Assembly (NCBI GenBank): GCA_018292915.2
Contig: JACVVK020000091.1
Span: 808,501 to 872,500, forward strand
Direction of reading: 5' to 3'
Length of the DNA: 64,000 nucleotides
Source: Batillaria attramentaria
Taxonomy: Eukaryota; Mollusca; Gastropoda; Batillariidae
Part shown: in pieces, positions 1 through 11,744 of the stretch
How positions within the stretch are numbered: position 1 is the first letter of the stretch
How the letters are laid out: the number at the start of each line of letters is the position of its first letter
The notes under the pieces: model-generated
Databases searched by the model: none
Seen by the model: only the letters and a program-made list of their open reading frames with translations
What the model was told of the DNA's origin: nothing
Made by a program: the position numbers and the translations under genes

Positions 1-142
1 ACTGCAGAAACGGAAACAAAGGCAAACGTAAAATGCAACAAATAAATCAACAATGCAAATGAACATTATTCAGTGATGGACAGCTCCTACTATAGAGCAC
101 TACTGCACAAGCATAAGAGAAAATGGTTGTCTCATGACATAC

Positions 143-3100
143 CTCATCACTGGAGGGGAGTCTGGCACTTTGATGACTGGCATAATTTCCTTGTAGCGGA
201 AATTCACTAAAGCAAATGGCAGCACATGGCGTGGCACCTTTTCCACATTCAGGTCTCCATACTCAAACAGGTAAATCTGGTACGATACAAGAGGGTGCAG
301 TCAGTTAAAAATGTTGTGAAGCTGAAATCTGTGGACTGAAGAAAATACCAAGCACACGGCATGGCAAACAGACAAAACTGCACTCACACACACACACACA
401 CAGAGTTGAACATATTTTCACAAAGATTTTACAAAGGTCTCAAGTCTATCAAGGCTCAGCCTATGACAACAACAAAATTCTTCCAGTAAAACCAAGCAAA
501 CATAGTTCAGCTGAAACATTCCACCTGATAACCCGAAGAAAGAAATACCTGGTTTGACTCGTACGACTGGAGGTGAGAGGAAGGCATGACATCAAGGCTG
601 GGTTTGGCAATATGACTGTCACAGTTGGGTGTGGGTTCCAGGTAAGTGCCTGCTCGATTCTCCGCCACAGCCTTCACTCGGCCCTGAAAATTTACAAGGC
701 ACCAATCTCTGGTTGATTAAAACATTCTTAAAAAATATGCCAAGACACCATGTTTATATTAACCTTAACTGTGGGTATCTAACCCTTGAAAAATAAAATA
801 TTGTCATTGCTATTTGCCTCACACCATGGAGTCCCTACATCCCCAGGGTTCGTTTTACTAGCGTGTTCTGTGCCACTGGCGCATCATGTCTCAAAGTGAC
901 CCATCCTGTTTTAAATATAGTGAGCTAAACGGCTGTGCATCACCTATGCACCACCGGGCTTACCAGGGGTAGGGGGGTGGGGACGAACGAGGTGACAGAA
1001 AACCATGTGTTGATGTGTACACCTTTTTGTCAAAAATCATGATCGGCTGCTCAAAGTTTAGGAAAGCCAATCACAGGCATTTCCCTGTCTTGTTTTCAGT
1101 TAACTTTCATTGTGCATGTTGGGGTTTTCATCTGCTGAAAGCCACCTTGTGCGCGAAAGATCCAAAGAGCCAAACTCTCGCCTGAACAATCCAAACTCGG
1201 TTTTGGGATTCCGCCTACAACACCTAACCCCATAGATGTGGTGGACAGCGATGATGCTGCCTGTGTCCTCTTACTGGAGCCTGAGCCAGGAGACACTGAT
1301 GCTTCCAGTTCCACTCTGACATGGGAAACAAGGTACTGTTACTTGTTCAAAAAGTGAGTGGCAGCACTACTAAGACGGAGCCATGTTCTGTAATGTGTGT
1401 CAAACACACGGCAAAATGAACTGTATGGTTTCAGGAACTGGTAATTTTCACTGGAGTACCTTGAGTAGGCGCATCTTGTAGTGATCATCAGTTGCTGCTG
1501 AATGTGTCATACAATGATGAACACACACACACGAGAGGTTTAAAAAAAAAAAAAACCCTTTTGTTTGGTTCCGATGATGTAATAATAAATTTATATTTAA
1601 ACAACGCAAGCATGTTTCCATTAAGAGTTTTCTGGCAGTTCTGGCAGTGCATATGAAAGCAATTTATGCTGTCAAAAGCCGACCCACTAAAGTGTAGAGG
1701 GACGGGTCAGATTGTTTTACCATGCTGAACCCTGCATCCGTATAGACTTTAATCCTAGTCTTACAACAGGGTTCACTTGAGCCATAGCATTATGGGCACA
1801 CAAGCACAAATTTCCCCAGAAATTCCTTTAATGATCAAATAAAACAAACATTCTACCTTCATGATTTTGAACACAAGCAGCCTTCCTGTCATAACTGGTG
1901 CAAATGGGACTGGCATAAGGTAGTCAATGTAGCGACACAGCTGGACACCTGCAATTGGAATGTAGTTGTACACATGTATTATACAGTCTTCAATGCACAC
2001 TGTATTGGGCCTTTTTGTGTCCATACATAGTGTCATTATACACTATCCACTTTACATGTAACAAGATTAAGGAAATTCTCTTGGGAGCCAAAAAACTGAC
2101 CACGGCACACTGTACTCGACTCCACAGGGCTCGCAGGACATTTGGACCACCCACCCCACCCACCTGAAAATGAAATCTGTGACCAGTACACACCTACTGT
2201 CTATCCTGCGCTGCCAATAACATTGGCTGATCAGATTCACCACACCCATTACAAGCACCTCCAGAGAGATTTTACTTGTACTGGTATACTCCACAAATGA
2301 CATGTATACATGTATGCAAATTGCAATGGCAAAAATGCTAGCTCAATCTCTGAAAAGTCTGTAAATCATCATATTCGTACCCATGCCTGGATGTCCGATG
2401 GTAGAGTTGGTCAAGTTGCCAATAGCCAGCCCCTCCCTGCAGATCTTTTCCACCTGGAAGGGACGGAGAACACTGATTGAAAGCAAAGTGACACCACACT
2501 GGTAGTAAAAAACAAACAAACAACAACAAAAAAAAACCAGAAGTGGGGGGTTGTTAGTGGGGGCACTATGACGGCTATTTCTAACAGACACGCAAAGTCA
2601 AATTGCTACACACTGAATGCGTTCCAAACTAGTTTTCTGTTTCACTATGACCTTGTTTCAATAAATACATGTACTTCAAATACAAAGCAGGGCTCCCTAA
2701 AAGCTACAGACCTAAAGGGTCCACTGACCCCCAGTTCAAAATTTTAGGGGGTCTTTGTACCCCCACTTTCAATTTTTAAAGGGTCAGAATCATTTCTCAA
2801 GTTTTTTTAGTGCATGGAATTATAAATTCAGTAAATACTGCTGAACACATAAGGTGTGTGTGTGTGTGTGTGTGTGTGTGTCACACTGTGTGTGTGCAAA
2901 ACTGAATTTTATCAACTTCAAATCATATAATTAAATGAAGTGGGTACTGTCCGTACAATTCAGTTTTGTACACTAAGTTTTGCTGCTCTGTGCCGACCGG
3001 CTCTGACGCGACGTCTGAATCGTAGCTATCTCATCTGACGCCGAAGTGCACCCGCTGCCGGGCGAGGGCTCGAGCCCCTCCACGACTGACTTTTCCACTG

Positions 3101-5998
3101 ACGAAAAAGTCTATAGTCTTTTGAACTTTCACTTTTTTCGGTGGCATGATTCGTCACAGAGAAAACGAATCCGATCGGTAACAAGAGCACTGACTCTTTC
3201 GTCCATGGTTTCGACATCGCACGTACGCCGGGTGCTTCGGTGCGCAGAGGGAAAAGATGGGGCACGTTCACTACGCGCGAGTGGCTGTATAAGCCGCCGA
3301 CCTGCAGCAGTAGACAGTTAACGCCTGCGAGCGTTAAACAGAACCAAAAACAGAACCGAACTGAACAGCGACCAAGGCAAGGGAGCACACTCATTCGATC
3401 ACAACAAGCCTATAGGCGTACGCACGGTAGTGCAGAGGTAGTGCGTCAAGCTACGCACAGATCGCGTTCATAATGCTTCAACGTACCCTCTCGAATTTTT
3501 TTTTAGTGCGTAAATTTTGACTTCAGTGCGTAAATTACGCACAGACGCACAGTTTAGGGAGCCCTGCAAAGTAATTCATACAGTTCACAACACTCAAAAA
3601 TCTGTGTGCACAAGCATAACTTTGTGTAACACACATTAGAGTTAAATGAACACCACCTTACTATTGTATGATTGGTTTGCCAGGCAAATGACAAGTATAC
3701 TGAGAGCATAATTGTAATAAACAGGGTTCAAGACTACGACAAGAGCAGTCACTAGGTAAACGTTTGCTAGACACTCAACCTCAGCTGTAGAGATTATAAA
3801 TGATATCACCTGTCTGTCGTCTTCCGCATAGAGAAAAGCAAAGCTGTCGGCAACATCTCTTTCCGAGTAGCCATTCTGACGCATTTCCCTTCTTTTGTCA
3901 AGGTACTGAAAAGGAAATTTGCACAATGAGTATCATCACCATGTCTGAGCATTAAGCACTATAGTATTACTTTAGTGAAATACTCAAAATCATAGATTGC
4001 AGGTAGTCTGCAAAATAGTAACTAAAGGAGGTGTCTATCTAAGAGGTCCCATAATTGTTTAGTTTTTGCAGACCAGCTCCATAAAAGACAAGCCATTACC
4101 TGCTATCAGGATTTCTTTTTTTTTTTTTTTTAAACCAAATCTTCAAAGATCTACAACAGTACAAGCAACAACTGGGGGACAAAAAAAAAACCAACACATG
4201 ATTTCACATAAAAAAAATTACATCTGCTGATACATGTATTGGACAAAAAGAAAAAACCCTATAAATACATGAACAGAAAAAATAACAAAACAAAACCAAA
4301 AAAACCCTCAGTACTATTGCCTCTACCTGTTGTGTTCTCTCTGCATTGTTGACAGTACAAACTTTGTAAAACTCAAACTTTGTGAAAGAGGATGGGTTTC
4401 TGAAATGCTTTGTTATGGCTGGCAGAATTTCCTGCTGCCATTCTCGTGAGTCCAGTGAAATTTCCGTCAGCAAATCTGAAAATAAGGAAAAAAGCCACAT
4501 CAGCAGCAGCTCAGAAAAAGCAAAAGCTGCACAGACTTGACACCAAGTTACTGGTAACTGAATCGTACTGTTTTCCTAAGTGAAGCTAACGTATCAGTGA
4601 AGTACTGTAAGTGTCTATCAGAGATAGCGTTAACCGGCTACAGCCGGTAAATTACCGTTTTGAAAACTGAAAATACCGGAATAAATTGGGCTGCCGGTAA
4701 AGGTGACCGGTTGGATCTTAAGATGACCGGCAGAAAAAAAAAAAATTATGAAAAAAAGCCTAGCTGATTTCTTTTAGCGTGTGTGATGCACGTTAATAGA
4801 CCCCGATTACAACCTCACCCACCCCCTCTCAACCTGTCGATGCGTCACTCTAGCGAGTCGCTACATTGTCTCTGTCAGCCGTGGTGTAGCTATGCAGACA
4901 GTATAGCGCGACCGTCTCTCTCAGTATAGCGCGAGTTTCTCTCAACTGGCTGGTTCGCTGCGACATTCTAACTACACACTTCCCGCCAAGGTCTCCAAAC
5001 TGCAGTATAAAATAATATCTATTAGCGATAGGCGCGAAATAGCTGGAACTTTCGCGGGCACTCGCATTTGCTGTCAAGCCTGTCATAATTATGGCCGGGA
5101 AACAGAGATCTCTGCTTTCATTTTTTTCGAGGAATTTGGCAAGTAAGCCATCTGACACGCCTGAAGATACAGAGAGTGGCAGTCAGTCATTGACTGAGTC
5201 TTCAGCAAATGCGTGCGGTAGCGTTGGTCACAGTGGTGATTCGGCAGATCAGAGAGGCGAAGATGGACCACAGTCTAAAAAACCCAAGCGAGAATTTCGC
5301 GAGCAGTGGCGAAAGGATTATCTTTGGCTTAAAACGGACAGTGAGGACACAATTTCTACTGTCTGCATAGCTGTTTCTCAGGCCACCGCATAAATGTTTG
5401 GTTAGCATTGTTGCGTTCCAGCGGTATCTGCGGCTTAGTAGGGGGGGGGGGGGGGGGGGGGGGGGGGACCGATCTCGTTTTCACCAGTACCGGTTTACTT
5501 TGCTGGGCTTGCCAGCTGTTTTTGATGGTACCGGCTGGCAAAATTTCTAGCGCCATCGCTGGTCTATGATAAATTCCTAATTTCGTATGTTCAACGACAA
5601 TCGTGGCTATAGTCATGAAAATGAAGTCCGTTGTACCCACTAACCAATTACTGAATTAGCTAAGAACAGACACAGCCAACGTTTACTAATTACAAAGCGT
5701 AGGTGCATGTGCAACGCAAATCAACATATTACTTGCCTTTCTGAACCTTCTTCAATTTAGGGATGGTGAAAGGAGATGTAGTCTCATGCCTGTCGAAGCG
5801 AGCATCAAGAAAACCTGGAATATTTCCTGACCCCTTCGCGCCATCTTTGTTTTCAAAAGGGCTGTGTAAATTGTTTACACCTTCTCGGCCGTCGCCAGAG
5901 CCGGGAGTCCTTGCAACAAATCTATTTGTTTGTTCATCTTCGGGTACACTGGTACTCCTAGGTGTTTTCTTACTGAAAATATCAAACAAATTCGCCAT
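143..5998 (-). CDS. TASOR: TASOR/TASOR2-like protein, N-terminal 7 exons (partial)
   Basis: Seven exons on the minus strand join in phase: 5737-5998 (ATG at 5996-5998), 4327-4475, 3810-3905, 2381-2453, 1857-1948, 549-683 and 143-276. They give 313 codons plus two bases, and the gene continues past the left edge. Residues about 100-310 read like the DUF3715 pseudo-PARP domain of TASOR: a KRREM segment, FAFLYAEDD, then GLAIGNLTNSTIGHPGMG, LCRYIDYLM, RLLVFKIMKGRVKAVAEN, and PRHVLPFALVNFRY. In vertebrates TASOR is the scaffold of the HUSH complex, which represses retroelements in the nucleus; its PARP-like fold lacks catalytic activity. Residues 1-87 are basic and polar with no recognised domain. 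Intron 1 has a GC donor (GCAAGT); all others are GT-AG. Whether it is nearer TASOR or TASOR2 cannot be decided from this part. Confidence 0.85.
1138..1354 (+). other. Coding-like open stretch, plus strand, in a TASOR intron
   Basis: A plus-strand frame stays open for about 72 codons between two stops and reads like protein (AKLSPEQSKLGFGIPP, then NPIDVVDSDDAACVLLLEPE). It lies antisense within an intron of the TASOR-like gene and has no start codon. A GTACTG donor-like site follows AACAAG at about 1327-1332. It may be a remnant exon of a mobile element or an unrelated nested exon. I do not recognise the family. Confidence 0.25.
2688..3566. mobile_element. hAT-like non-autonomous element (5-bp TSD)
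   Basis: Perfect 14-bp terminal inverted repeats, CAGGGCTCCCTAAA and its complement, bound an 879-bp segment flanked on both sides by CAAAG (2683-2687 and 3567-3571). CAG...CTG ends with a short duplication fit the hAT superfamily (5-bp duplicating hAT groups are known). It lies in intron 3 of the TASOR-like gene. Inside are a (GT)n run at about 2854-2881 and a CpG-rich middle with overlapping short frames on both strands, but no recognisable transposase. Confidence 0.75.
4619..5561 (+). mobile_element. hAT-like element with transposase N-terminal remnant (6-bp TSD)
   Basis: The ends are CAGAGATAGCGTTA on the left and, reversed, CAGCGATGGCGCTA on the right. GTCTAT is duplicated directly outside them (4613-4618 and 5562-5567). 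The 943-bp element fills about three quarters of intron 1 of the TASOR-like gene. It carries a 100-codon frame and a poly-G run at about 5442-5467. Diverged inverted repeats with a clean duplication support a hAT insertion that is not very recent. Confidence 0.7.
5091..5393 (+). pseudogene. hAT transposase-like N-terminal fragment
   Basis: A 100-codon frame starts MAGKQRSLLSFFSRNL and ends in a basic region KKPKREFREQWRKDYLWLKT. That arrangement resembles the N-terminus of hAT transposases and derived host proteins of the ZNF862 kind, just before a TTF/BED-type zinc finger. The finger cysteines and the catalytic core are missing, because the frame stops at 5393 before a poly-G run. It lies inside a hAT-like element, so it is probably a dead remnant. 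Confidence 0.5.
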
Positions 5999-6130
5999 TT
6001 ATGCTGTCTGGCGTACTTCTTTTCCTCGAGAGCAGCTTTCACTTTGTCGACATCTCATCTTGCGGCCACACGTGAACGTTTCTGCGCATGCCCAGTTCAA
6101 GGGAAATAACCAAACACGCCGTAAATGACG
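5999..6130 (-). promoter_or_regulatory. TASOR: Probable 5'UTR/promoter of the TASOR-like gene
   Basis: This is the stretch immediately upstream of the TASOR-like start codon. It is richer in CpG than its surroundings and holds TGCGCATGC at 6083-6091, which resembles the NRF-1 site common in housekeeping promoters. No TATA box is evident. The call rests on position and composition only. Confidence 0.3.
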
Positions 6131-6416
6131 TCATCATGCCGACACCCAGTGGCAACAGTCAAAACTTCCTTCACAAAACATACATCGCGAGCGGGAAACG
6201 TGTAGCCATTTCACAAAGAAAGACACCAGACAGATGAAGGTTTAAAGTGTTTTGGAAAAAGCGTCTTCAGGGGTTGCATTTTAAATTTTACCATCAAACC
6301 ACGACAGCGATAGCAGACGATATTTGGCTTACCTCCCTTCCATCATTCTCATCCAATGCGGTCACGATACCAAACACCGAACTGGACAGTGGAAGAGCGA
6401 GAGCTCAGCACACCCA

Positions 6417-8182
6417 TTTTTGGCTCACTTGTGTAACAAAGTGAGTCTATGTAATAACCCTCCGTCGTCTGTCTGTGTGTGTGTGTGTGTGTGTGTGTCT
6501 GTGTGTGTGTGTGTCTGTGTGTCCGCAGTAAACCTTAACATTGGCCTTTTCTCAGAATCTACAAACAGCAGAGACACCAAAATTAATCTGCTGATAGACA
6601 GCCATAAGACCTTTCAAAATATACCATAATTATTGACCTTGACCCAAGGTCAAGGTCACTAAAGCTGTCTGTTTGGAAAGTTTACATTGGCATTTTCTCA
6701 GAATCTAGAAAAGCCAGATACATCAAACTTTGCATGATGATGGACATTGAAATTACCTTTACCGGCCTGTCTATATTTAGTGACTTTGAGTCAAGGTCAA
6801 GGCCATGCAAGTTGTTTTGCGGAAAGCCTGATGAAACCTTAACATTGGCATTTTCTCAGAAACAATGAACAGCAGATGCACCAAACTTGACACGCTGGTA
6901 GTCAGCCGTAAAACCTTTCAAAAAATACCATAGTGATTGACCTTGACCCAAGGTCAAGGTCACTAAAGCTGTCTGTTTGGAAATTTTACATTGGCATTTT
7001 CTCAGAGTTTAAAAAAGCCAGAGACATCAAACTCTGCATGGTGATGGACATTGACAACACCTTTACTGACATACCTGTACTTAGTGACTTTTAGTCAAGG
7101 TCAAGGCCATGCAAGCTGTTTTGCGGAAAACCTTCCGAAACCTTAACATTGGCATTTTCTCAGAAACAATGAACATCAGAGACACCAAACTTGGCACACT
7201 GATAGACAACCATAATATCTTTCAAATCATACCATAACGATTGACATTGACTCAAGGTCAAGGTCACAAAAGCTGTCTGTTAGGAAATTTTACATTGGCA
7301 ATTTTTAAGAATCTAGGAAAGCCAGAGACATCAAACTTTGCAAGATGATAGACATTGACAACACCTTCACTGACATACCTGTATTCAGTGACTTTGAATC
7401 AAGGTCAAGGCCACACAAGCAGTTTTGCGGAAAACCTTCGAAAACCTTAACATTTGCAGTCTCTCAGAAACAATAAACAGCAATAGCACCAAACCTGGCT
7501 TGCTGATAGACAGCAGTAAGACCTTTCAAGAAATACCATTTTGAATAACCTTGGCTAAAGGTCAAGGTCATCAATTGCTGTCGCATTGGAAATTAAAATT
7601 GCCGTTTTCTCAGAATGTAGGGGAACCAGAGACATCAAACTTTGCATGATGATAGACATTGACAAAACCTGTACTGGCATGCTTGTATTCAATTTCCTTG
7701 AGTCAAGGTCAAGGCCATTCAACATGTTTTGCGGAGACTTTAACGTTAGCATTTTCTTGGAAACAACAAACAGCAGATGCACCAAACAAGGCACAATGAT
7801 AGACAGCAATGAGACCTATGCACACATACCCATTCCAATGACCTTGGCTCAAGGTCAAGGTCATTACAGCTGTCTGTAGTGAAATTTTACATTACCACTT
7901 GTACAGAAACTACAAAAACTAGAGCTGTCAAACTTGGCATAATGATAATTACTGATAAGCTCTTCACTTACAGATCTCATTTGAATGACCTTGACCTAAG
8001 GTCAAGGTCATAGAAGCTGTCCTGGGAAAACTGTTATTTCGCCATTTGCCGTTTTCTTAGGAACTATGAACACAAGAGACACCCTACTTCAGGATAGCTA
8101 GTGATAGGAGCTCTACAAACATACTCTTTTGAATGACCTTGACCCATCTCACAAGTGAGCCAAGGAAGCTTTGCTCCTCTAG
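6417..8182. repeat. Long 'GGCTCACTTGTG' element with tandem TCAAGGTCA-bearing monomers
   Basis: The element opens with TTGGCTCACTTGTG and closes with CACAAGTGAGCCAA, inverted ends of 14 bp. Between them are about five diverged monomers of roughly 310 bp. Each has two half-units built on 'AACCTTAACATTGGCATTTTC', a 'dACACCAAACTTGgCA' segment, and a central AAGGTCAAGGTCA or AAGGTCAAGGCCA. A (GT)n tract follows the left end. A short copy with a single monomer lies at 59635-60105. No protein coding is evident. Confidence 0.7.
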
Positions 8183-8232
8183 TTTTACGATCCTGTGATG
8201 TGACCACTGAATCTCCCCCCCCCTCCTCAACA

Positions 8233-8254
8233 CACACACACACACACACACACA

Positions 8255-8286
<32 letters not shown>

Positions 8287-8288
8287 CC

Positions 8289-8325
<37 letters not shown>
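8233..8325. repeat. (CA)n/(CGCA)n microsatellite
   Basis: A compound simple repeat: CA dinucleotides, then CGCA tetranucleotides, then CA again. Similar large CA/GT tracts occur near 11682, 15858, 17178, 19597, 19745, 21532, 24059, 29789, 33223, 33315, 34023, 35320, 41500, 49985, 53512, 53692, 53865, 55430, 58599 and 59690. (GA)n tracts lie near 22381, 39879 and 39990. Confidence 0.95.
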
Positions 8326-8327
<2 letters not shown>

Positions 8328-8525
8328 TATGTGGTCGCTGCCAACATTGCAACAACAACAACAAAAACCCCGGAAAATTGGAATTTGTTGAGATTTACTC
8401 TACACATGCCATAGGCTGCCTGATTTTTGTGAATTTTTGGGTGAATTTTAAAGCATTTCTAGGGTGTCATCTGCAACGTTTTGTGTAAGAAGAATATACA
8501 GCGTTTTCCTCCAAATTTGCATCTT
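8326..8525 (+). repeat. Dispersed repeat, copy 1 (inverted partner at 18776)
   Basis: This segment matches, in reverse complement, 18776-18957. Shared words include GGTATGTGGT..GCTGCCAACATTG, TTGGAATTTGTTGAGATTTAC and GCCTGATTTTTGTGAATTTT. The two copies are about 10 kb apart and inverted. The sequence to 8960 holds nothing I recognise. Confidence 0.75.
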
Positions 8526-9355
8526 AGGCGGCGGGACGAACGCATCTAAACAGCTTAGTTTTGCATTTCATAGCCCTACGTTTAAGCAAACAAATTTTTG
8601 GTGTTTCAGGTAGAGTTTTGTATACAGATTCAAAATCAACTTTGTTACGGTGTATAAGTGGTAGGATTAACTCGGTATTTTGGTCTAAAGTTAACGAAAA
8701 ATAACAAAAATGTGATTTAGCTCGGATGCTAAATGAGCAATGAGCAAGATGTTTTTTTTTTATTCCCTGAGTCAAAACCTGAACAGGTATTTTGCACATG
8801 CATTTCAGTTGTAATATGTGTTCAAAAAGATAAGTGTTTGCGCAGAAATAGCCATTTTTTGCTGATGCAGCACTTTTAAAGAGCAAATTTCTGTACAGTT
8901 TTTTTTTTTTAAAGGGCATTAACCGGTATTCAAACTGAAAACGTAATAAACAACAAATCACAAATTATGCTGCACTAAATTATATGATTAGTAGTAAAGA
9001 AAGCCGAGTTTGTTCAAATTAACCCTTTATTAACCGTGACCAAAAGTCATGGATCATGTTTTGTTTTTGTTTATGTGTACTGTAAGCTCTTGCACAATGG
9101 AAGGACAGAATCAAATCTTAATAGACATATGAATTGTTGCATAAATTCTGCACTGTATATGGGAATTGACAAGATCAGTACACAAGGGGTTAAATTGAAC
9201 CTAATTAACATACAAAAAATTATGTTGGTATTTTAGATTCAACAACAACCACAACATCCTTGCAAGGTCACGTTATGTGTGCATGCATGCAGTCAATCAA
9301 TCCCTTGACTGTTGCATCATCAGTGGTGGGGTGGGGGTGGGGGCATATATATATA
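8526..9355. other. Intergenic, no gene seen
   Basis: AT-rich sequence with short poly-A and poly-T runs. The frame open at 8524-8961 on the minus strand has no coding character. Nothing else is recognised before the minisatellite. Confidence 0.4.
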
Positions 9356-9735
9356 AAAATGTGTTGCTACACCCCACTTACTACACCACTGCACCCCACT
9401 TGCTCCACCACTACACCCCACTTACTACACTGCTACACCCCAGTTGCTACACTGCTACACCCCACTTACTACACTGCTACACCACTACACCCCACTTACT
9501 ACACTGCTACACCCCACTTGCTACACTGCTACACCCCACTTACTACACTGCTACACCCCACTTGCTACACCACTACACCCCACTTGCTACACCCCACTCG
9601 CAACACCACTACACCCCACTTACTACAGCACCACAATCCAATTACTACACCACTACACCCCACTTACTACACCACTACACCCCACTTACATGTACTACAC
9701 TGCTACACCCCACTTGCTACACCACTACACCCTAG
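9356..9735 (+). repeat. 22-bp minisatellite array, left arm of a foldback
   Basis: Tandem copies of a 22-bp unit, close to CTGCTACACCCCACTTACTA, with T/G and TG/CA variants. The array begins with AAAATGTGTTGCTACAC at 9356-9372. The reverse complement of the same unit forms a second array at 10385-10781. The long frames here are a by-product of the repeat. Confidence 0.9.
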
Positions 9736-10384
9736 TATTGTAGTAAAGACATTGTTATTGTGTGGCTTTGCCATACAACACTTACAAAAATTTGTTAATA
9801 GGTACAAGTCAAACACACTGATTCCTAGTAACAGAATCACGGCAATTCTGCGCTATTTAAAAGCAGGAACATGTGTCATGTATACTTGCTAGACCTGTCT
9901 GATCACATGTAGGATGTCAGTTTGAAAGGTTAGGCATGTTTTCTGCCGGAACATTGCACCCTGTAAAAGCCAGTCACCTGTCTAAGACGGCCAGTTTGAC
10001 TCAGTCCCTAGGATGACCGTTTGACTGTACAACAAAAATGACATTTGATTCCTGTTTTGTTATTCCATGATTTCTGTTGTATAATGTGGGTAAAAAAAAA
10101 AACCCTCCAGTATGTCAGTTTTGAAGTGTCAATATCAGTATTTCATTTTTAGGTTACCCAGAAAGTACATGTACTTTCAATTGCATGTCATGTGAAATAT
10201 TTGTGTTTTTGTTGGGGGGGGGGGGGGGGGGGGGCGTTTGTTACATAAAATTCACTCATTTTTTATTTCTTTGCTTGCTTTGCGGATTGACGGAATGTCT
10301 AGACATGATACTCTCTCTCTCTCTCCACACACACACACACACACACACACAGAGTTTCAAAATTGTTGTAAGTGATGTATGGCA

Positions 10385-10781
10385 AAGTCACACGGTAGCA
10401 GTGTATTTAGGGAATGTAGCAGCGTACTGGGGTAGCAAGTCAGTGCTGTGTAGCAAATTATTCATTTATTGTGTAGCAAGTGGGTTAACAGAGTATCGGT
10501 GTAGCAAGTGGGGTGTAGTGGTGTAGCAAGTGGGGTGTAGTGGTGTAGCAAGTGGGGTGTAGCAGTGTAGTAAGTGGTGCCGGTGTAGTGGTGTAGCAAG
10601 TGGGGTGTAGCAGAGTATCGGTGTTTAGTGTAGTGGTGTAGCAACTTGAGTGGGGTGTAGCAGAGTAGCAAGTGGGGTGTAGTGGTGTAGCAAGTGGGGT
10701 GTAGTGGTGTAGCAAGTGGGGTGTAGTGGTGTAGCAAGTGGGGTGTAGTGGTGTAGTAAGTGGCGTGTAGCAACACATTTT
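10385..10781 (-). repeat. 22-bp minisatellite array, right arm of a foldback
   Basis: Tandem GTAGCAAGTGGGGTGTAGTG units, the reverse complement of the 9356 array. It ends with GTGTAGCAACACATTTT at 10765-10781, a perfect 17-bp inverted match to the outer edge of the left array. About 650 bp of unique sequence with a poly-G run (about 10215-10233) and a short CT/CA run separates the arms. Confidence 0.9.
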
Positions 10782-11333
10782 GCATGACGGTCTAGCATAG
10801 GCTGTCATGTCGAGTGATGTGCCCGAAACAGGTAAGCTTCCACCTCTTGGTGGTGGCCAGGAGAGATTCCTGGGGGCCTACGTTCCACTCTAAGTACAAG
10901 CTCTGCTTACTCAGCAAAAGAGGCCATTTCAACAACACTTGCAGGAAAACACCAAGCCAATCAATTAGTCCCTTATGTCCGAACATTTAATTGCCCCATG
11001 AGGGATAAATAAAGTAATTTGAACTTGAACTTGAAGATAGATTGTTGTTCAAAAGCCATTCCTTTACAGTCACAGTTTGTCATAAAACAGAGTTTGCAAG
11101 AACAGTTTCTGCAGTAAACAACACCAGCAGTCCATGCTTCACAGACGATGACCATCCAGCAGGAAAATCCAAAAATCAGTCCATGAATAAAAAAACCAAG
11201 CCAGTCAATTTGTTTACTATTTGGTCCAAAGACTGTTGTTCAAATAAAACTAATCCACTCCTTTACAGTCACAGTTTGTTAATGTTATTGTTAAACCACT
11301 GAGTTTGCTACAGGAAGGCTTCTTTGCAGGGGG
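10782..11333. other. Non-coding stretch with a retroelement-like 3' tail
   Basis: A tail of the type GAGGGATAAATAAAGTAATTTGAAC with repeated TTGAAC lies at about 10999-11037, like the 3' end of a retroelement. GTTGTTCAAA..CACTCCTTTACAGTCACAGTTTGT is imperfectly repeated at about 11043-11085 and 11233-11280, a local duplication. No gene is seen. Confidence 0.4.
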
Positions 11334-11670
11334 CTAGACAGAGCTTCTAAGTTGCTTTGCTGGAGGTGGTGGTGGTGGCTGGATCAGACCTCCATCTGCA
11401 CTGTCAGCAGGCGCACTTGCATTTCTCTTCTCTGCTTGACGCTGAAGTAATTCAAGCCTGTCCACAGACACAGAACTGAAAAGTGAACACACTATGTAAC
11501 AAACATCAAATGACAAATAGTGTGATTAGATGCATCAGCAATAGTTATTGGTGTGAAGTACATGTACATAGGGCAAAATATAAAATTTCAATTCACAGTT
11601 GATACCTCACAAACTGCTGTGCACCAACACTATTAAACTTTATGAGAGTGAAGCACTCAGTCTCTCTTTT

Positions 11671-11744
<74 letters not shown>

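Noticed and set aside
3026..3473. Overlapping short frames on both strands in the hAT-like element at 2688
   Set aside because: CpG-rich sequence open by chance. None resembles a transposase.
8064..8407. Frames made of VCVCVC or HTHTHT (also at 11593, 15672, 17053, 19494, 29688, 33881, 41388, 58405)
   Set aside because: Translations of CA/GT microsatellites.
9260..9892. 210-codon frame rich in HYTPLTTPLHP
   Set aside because: Produced by the 22-bp minisatellite. The reverse-complement array at 10485-10808 gives the same false protein.
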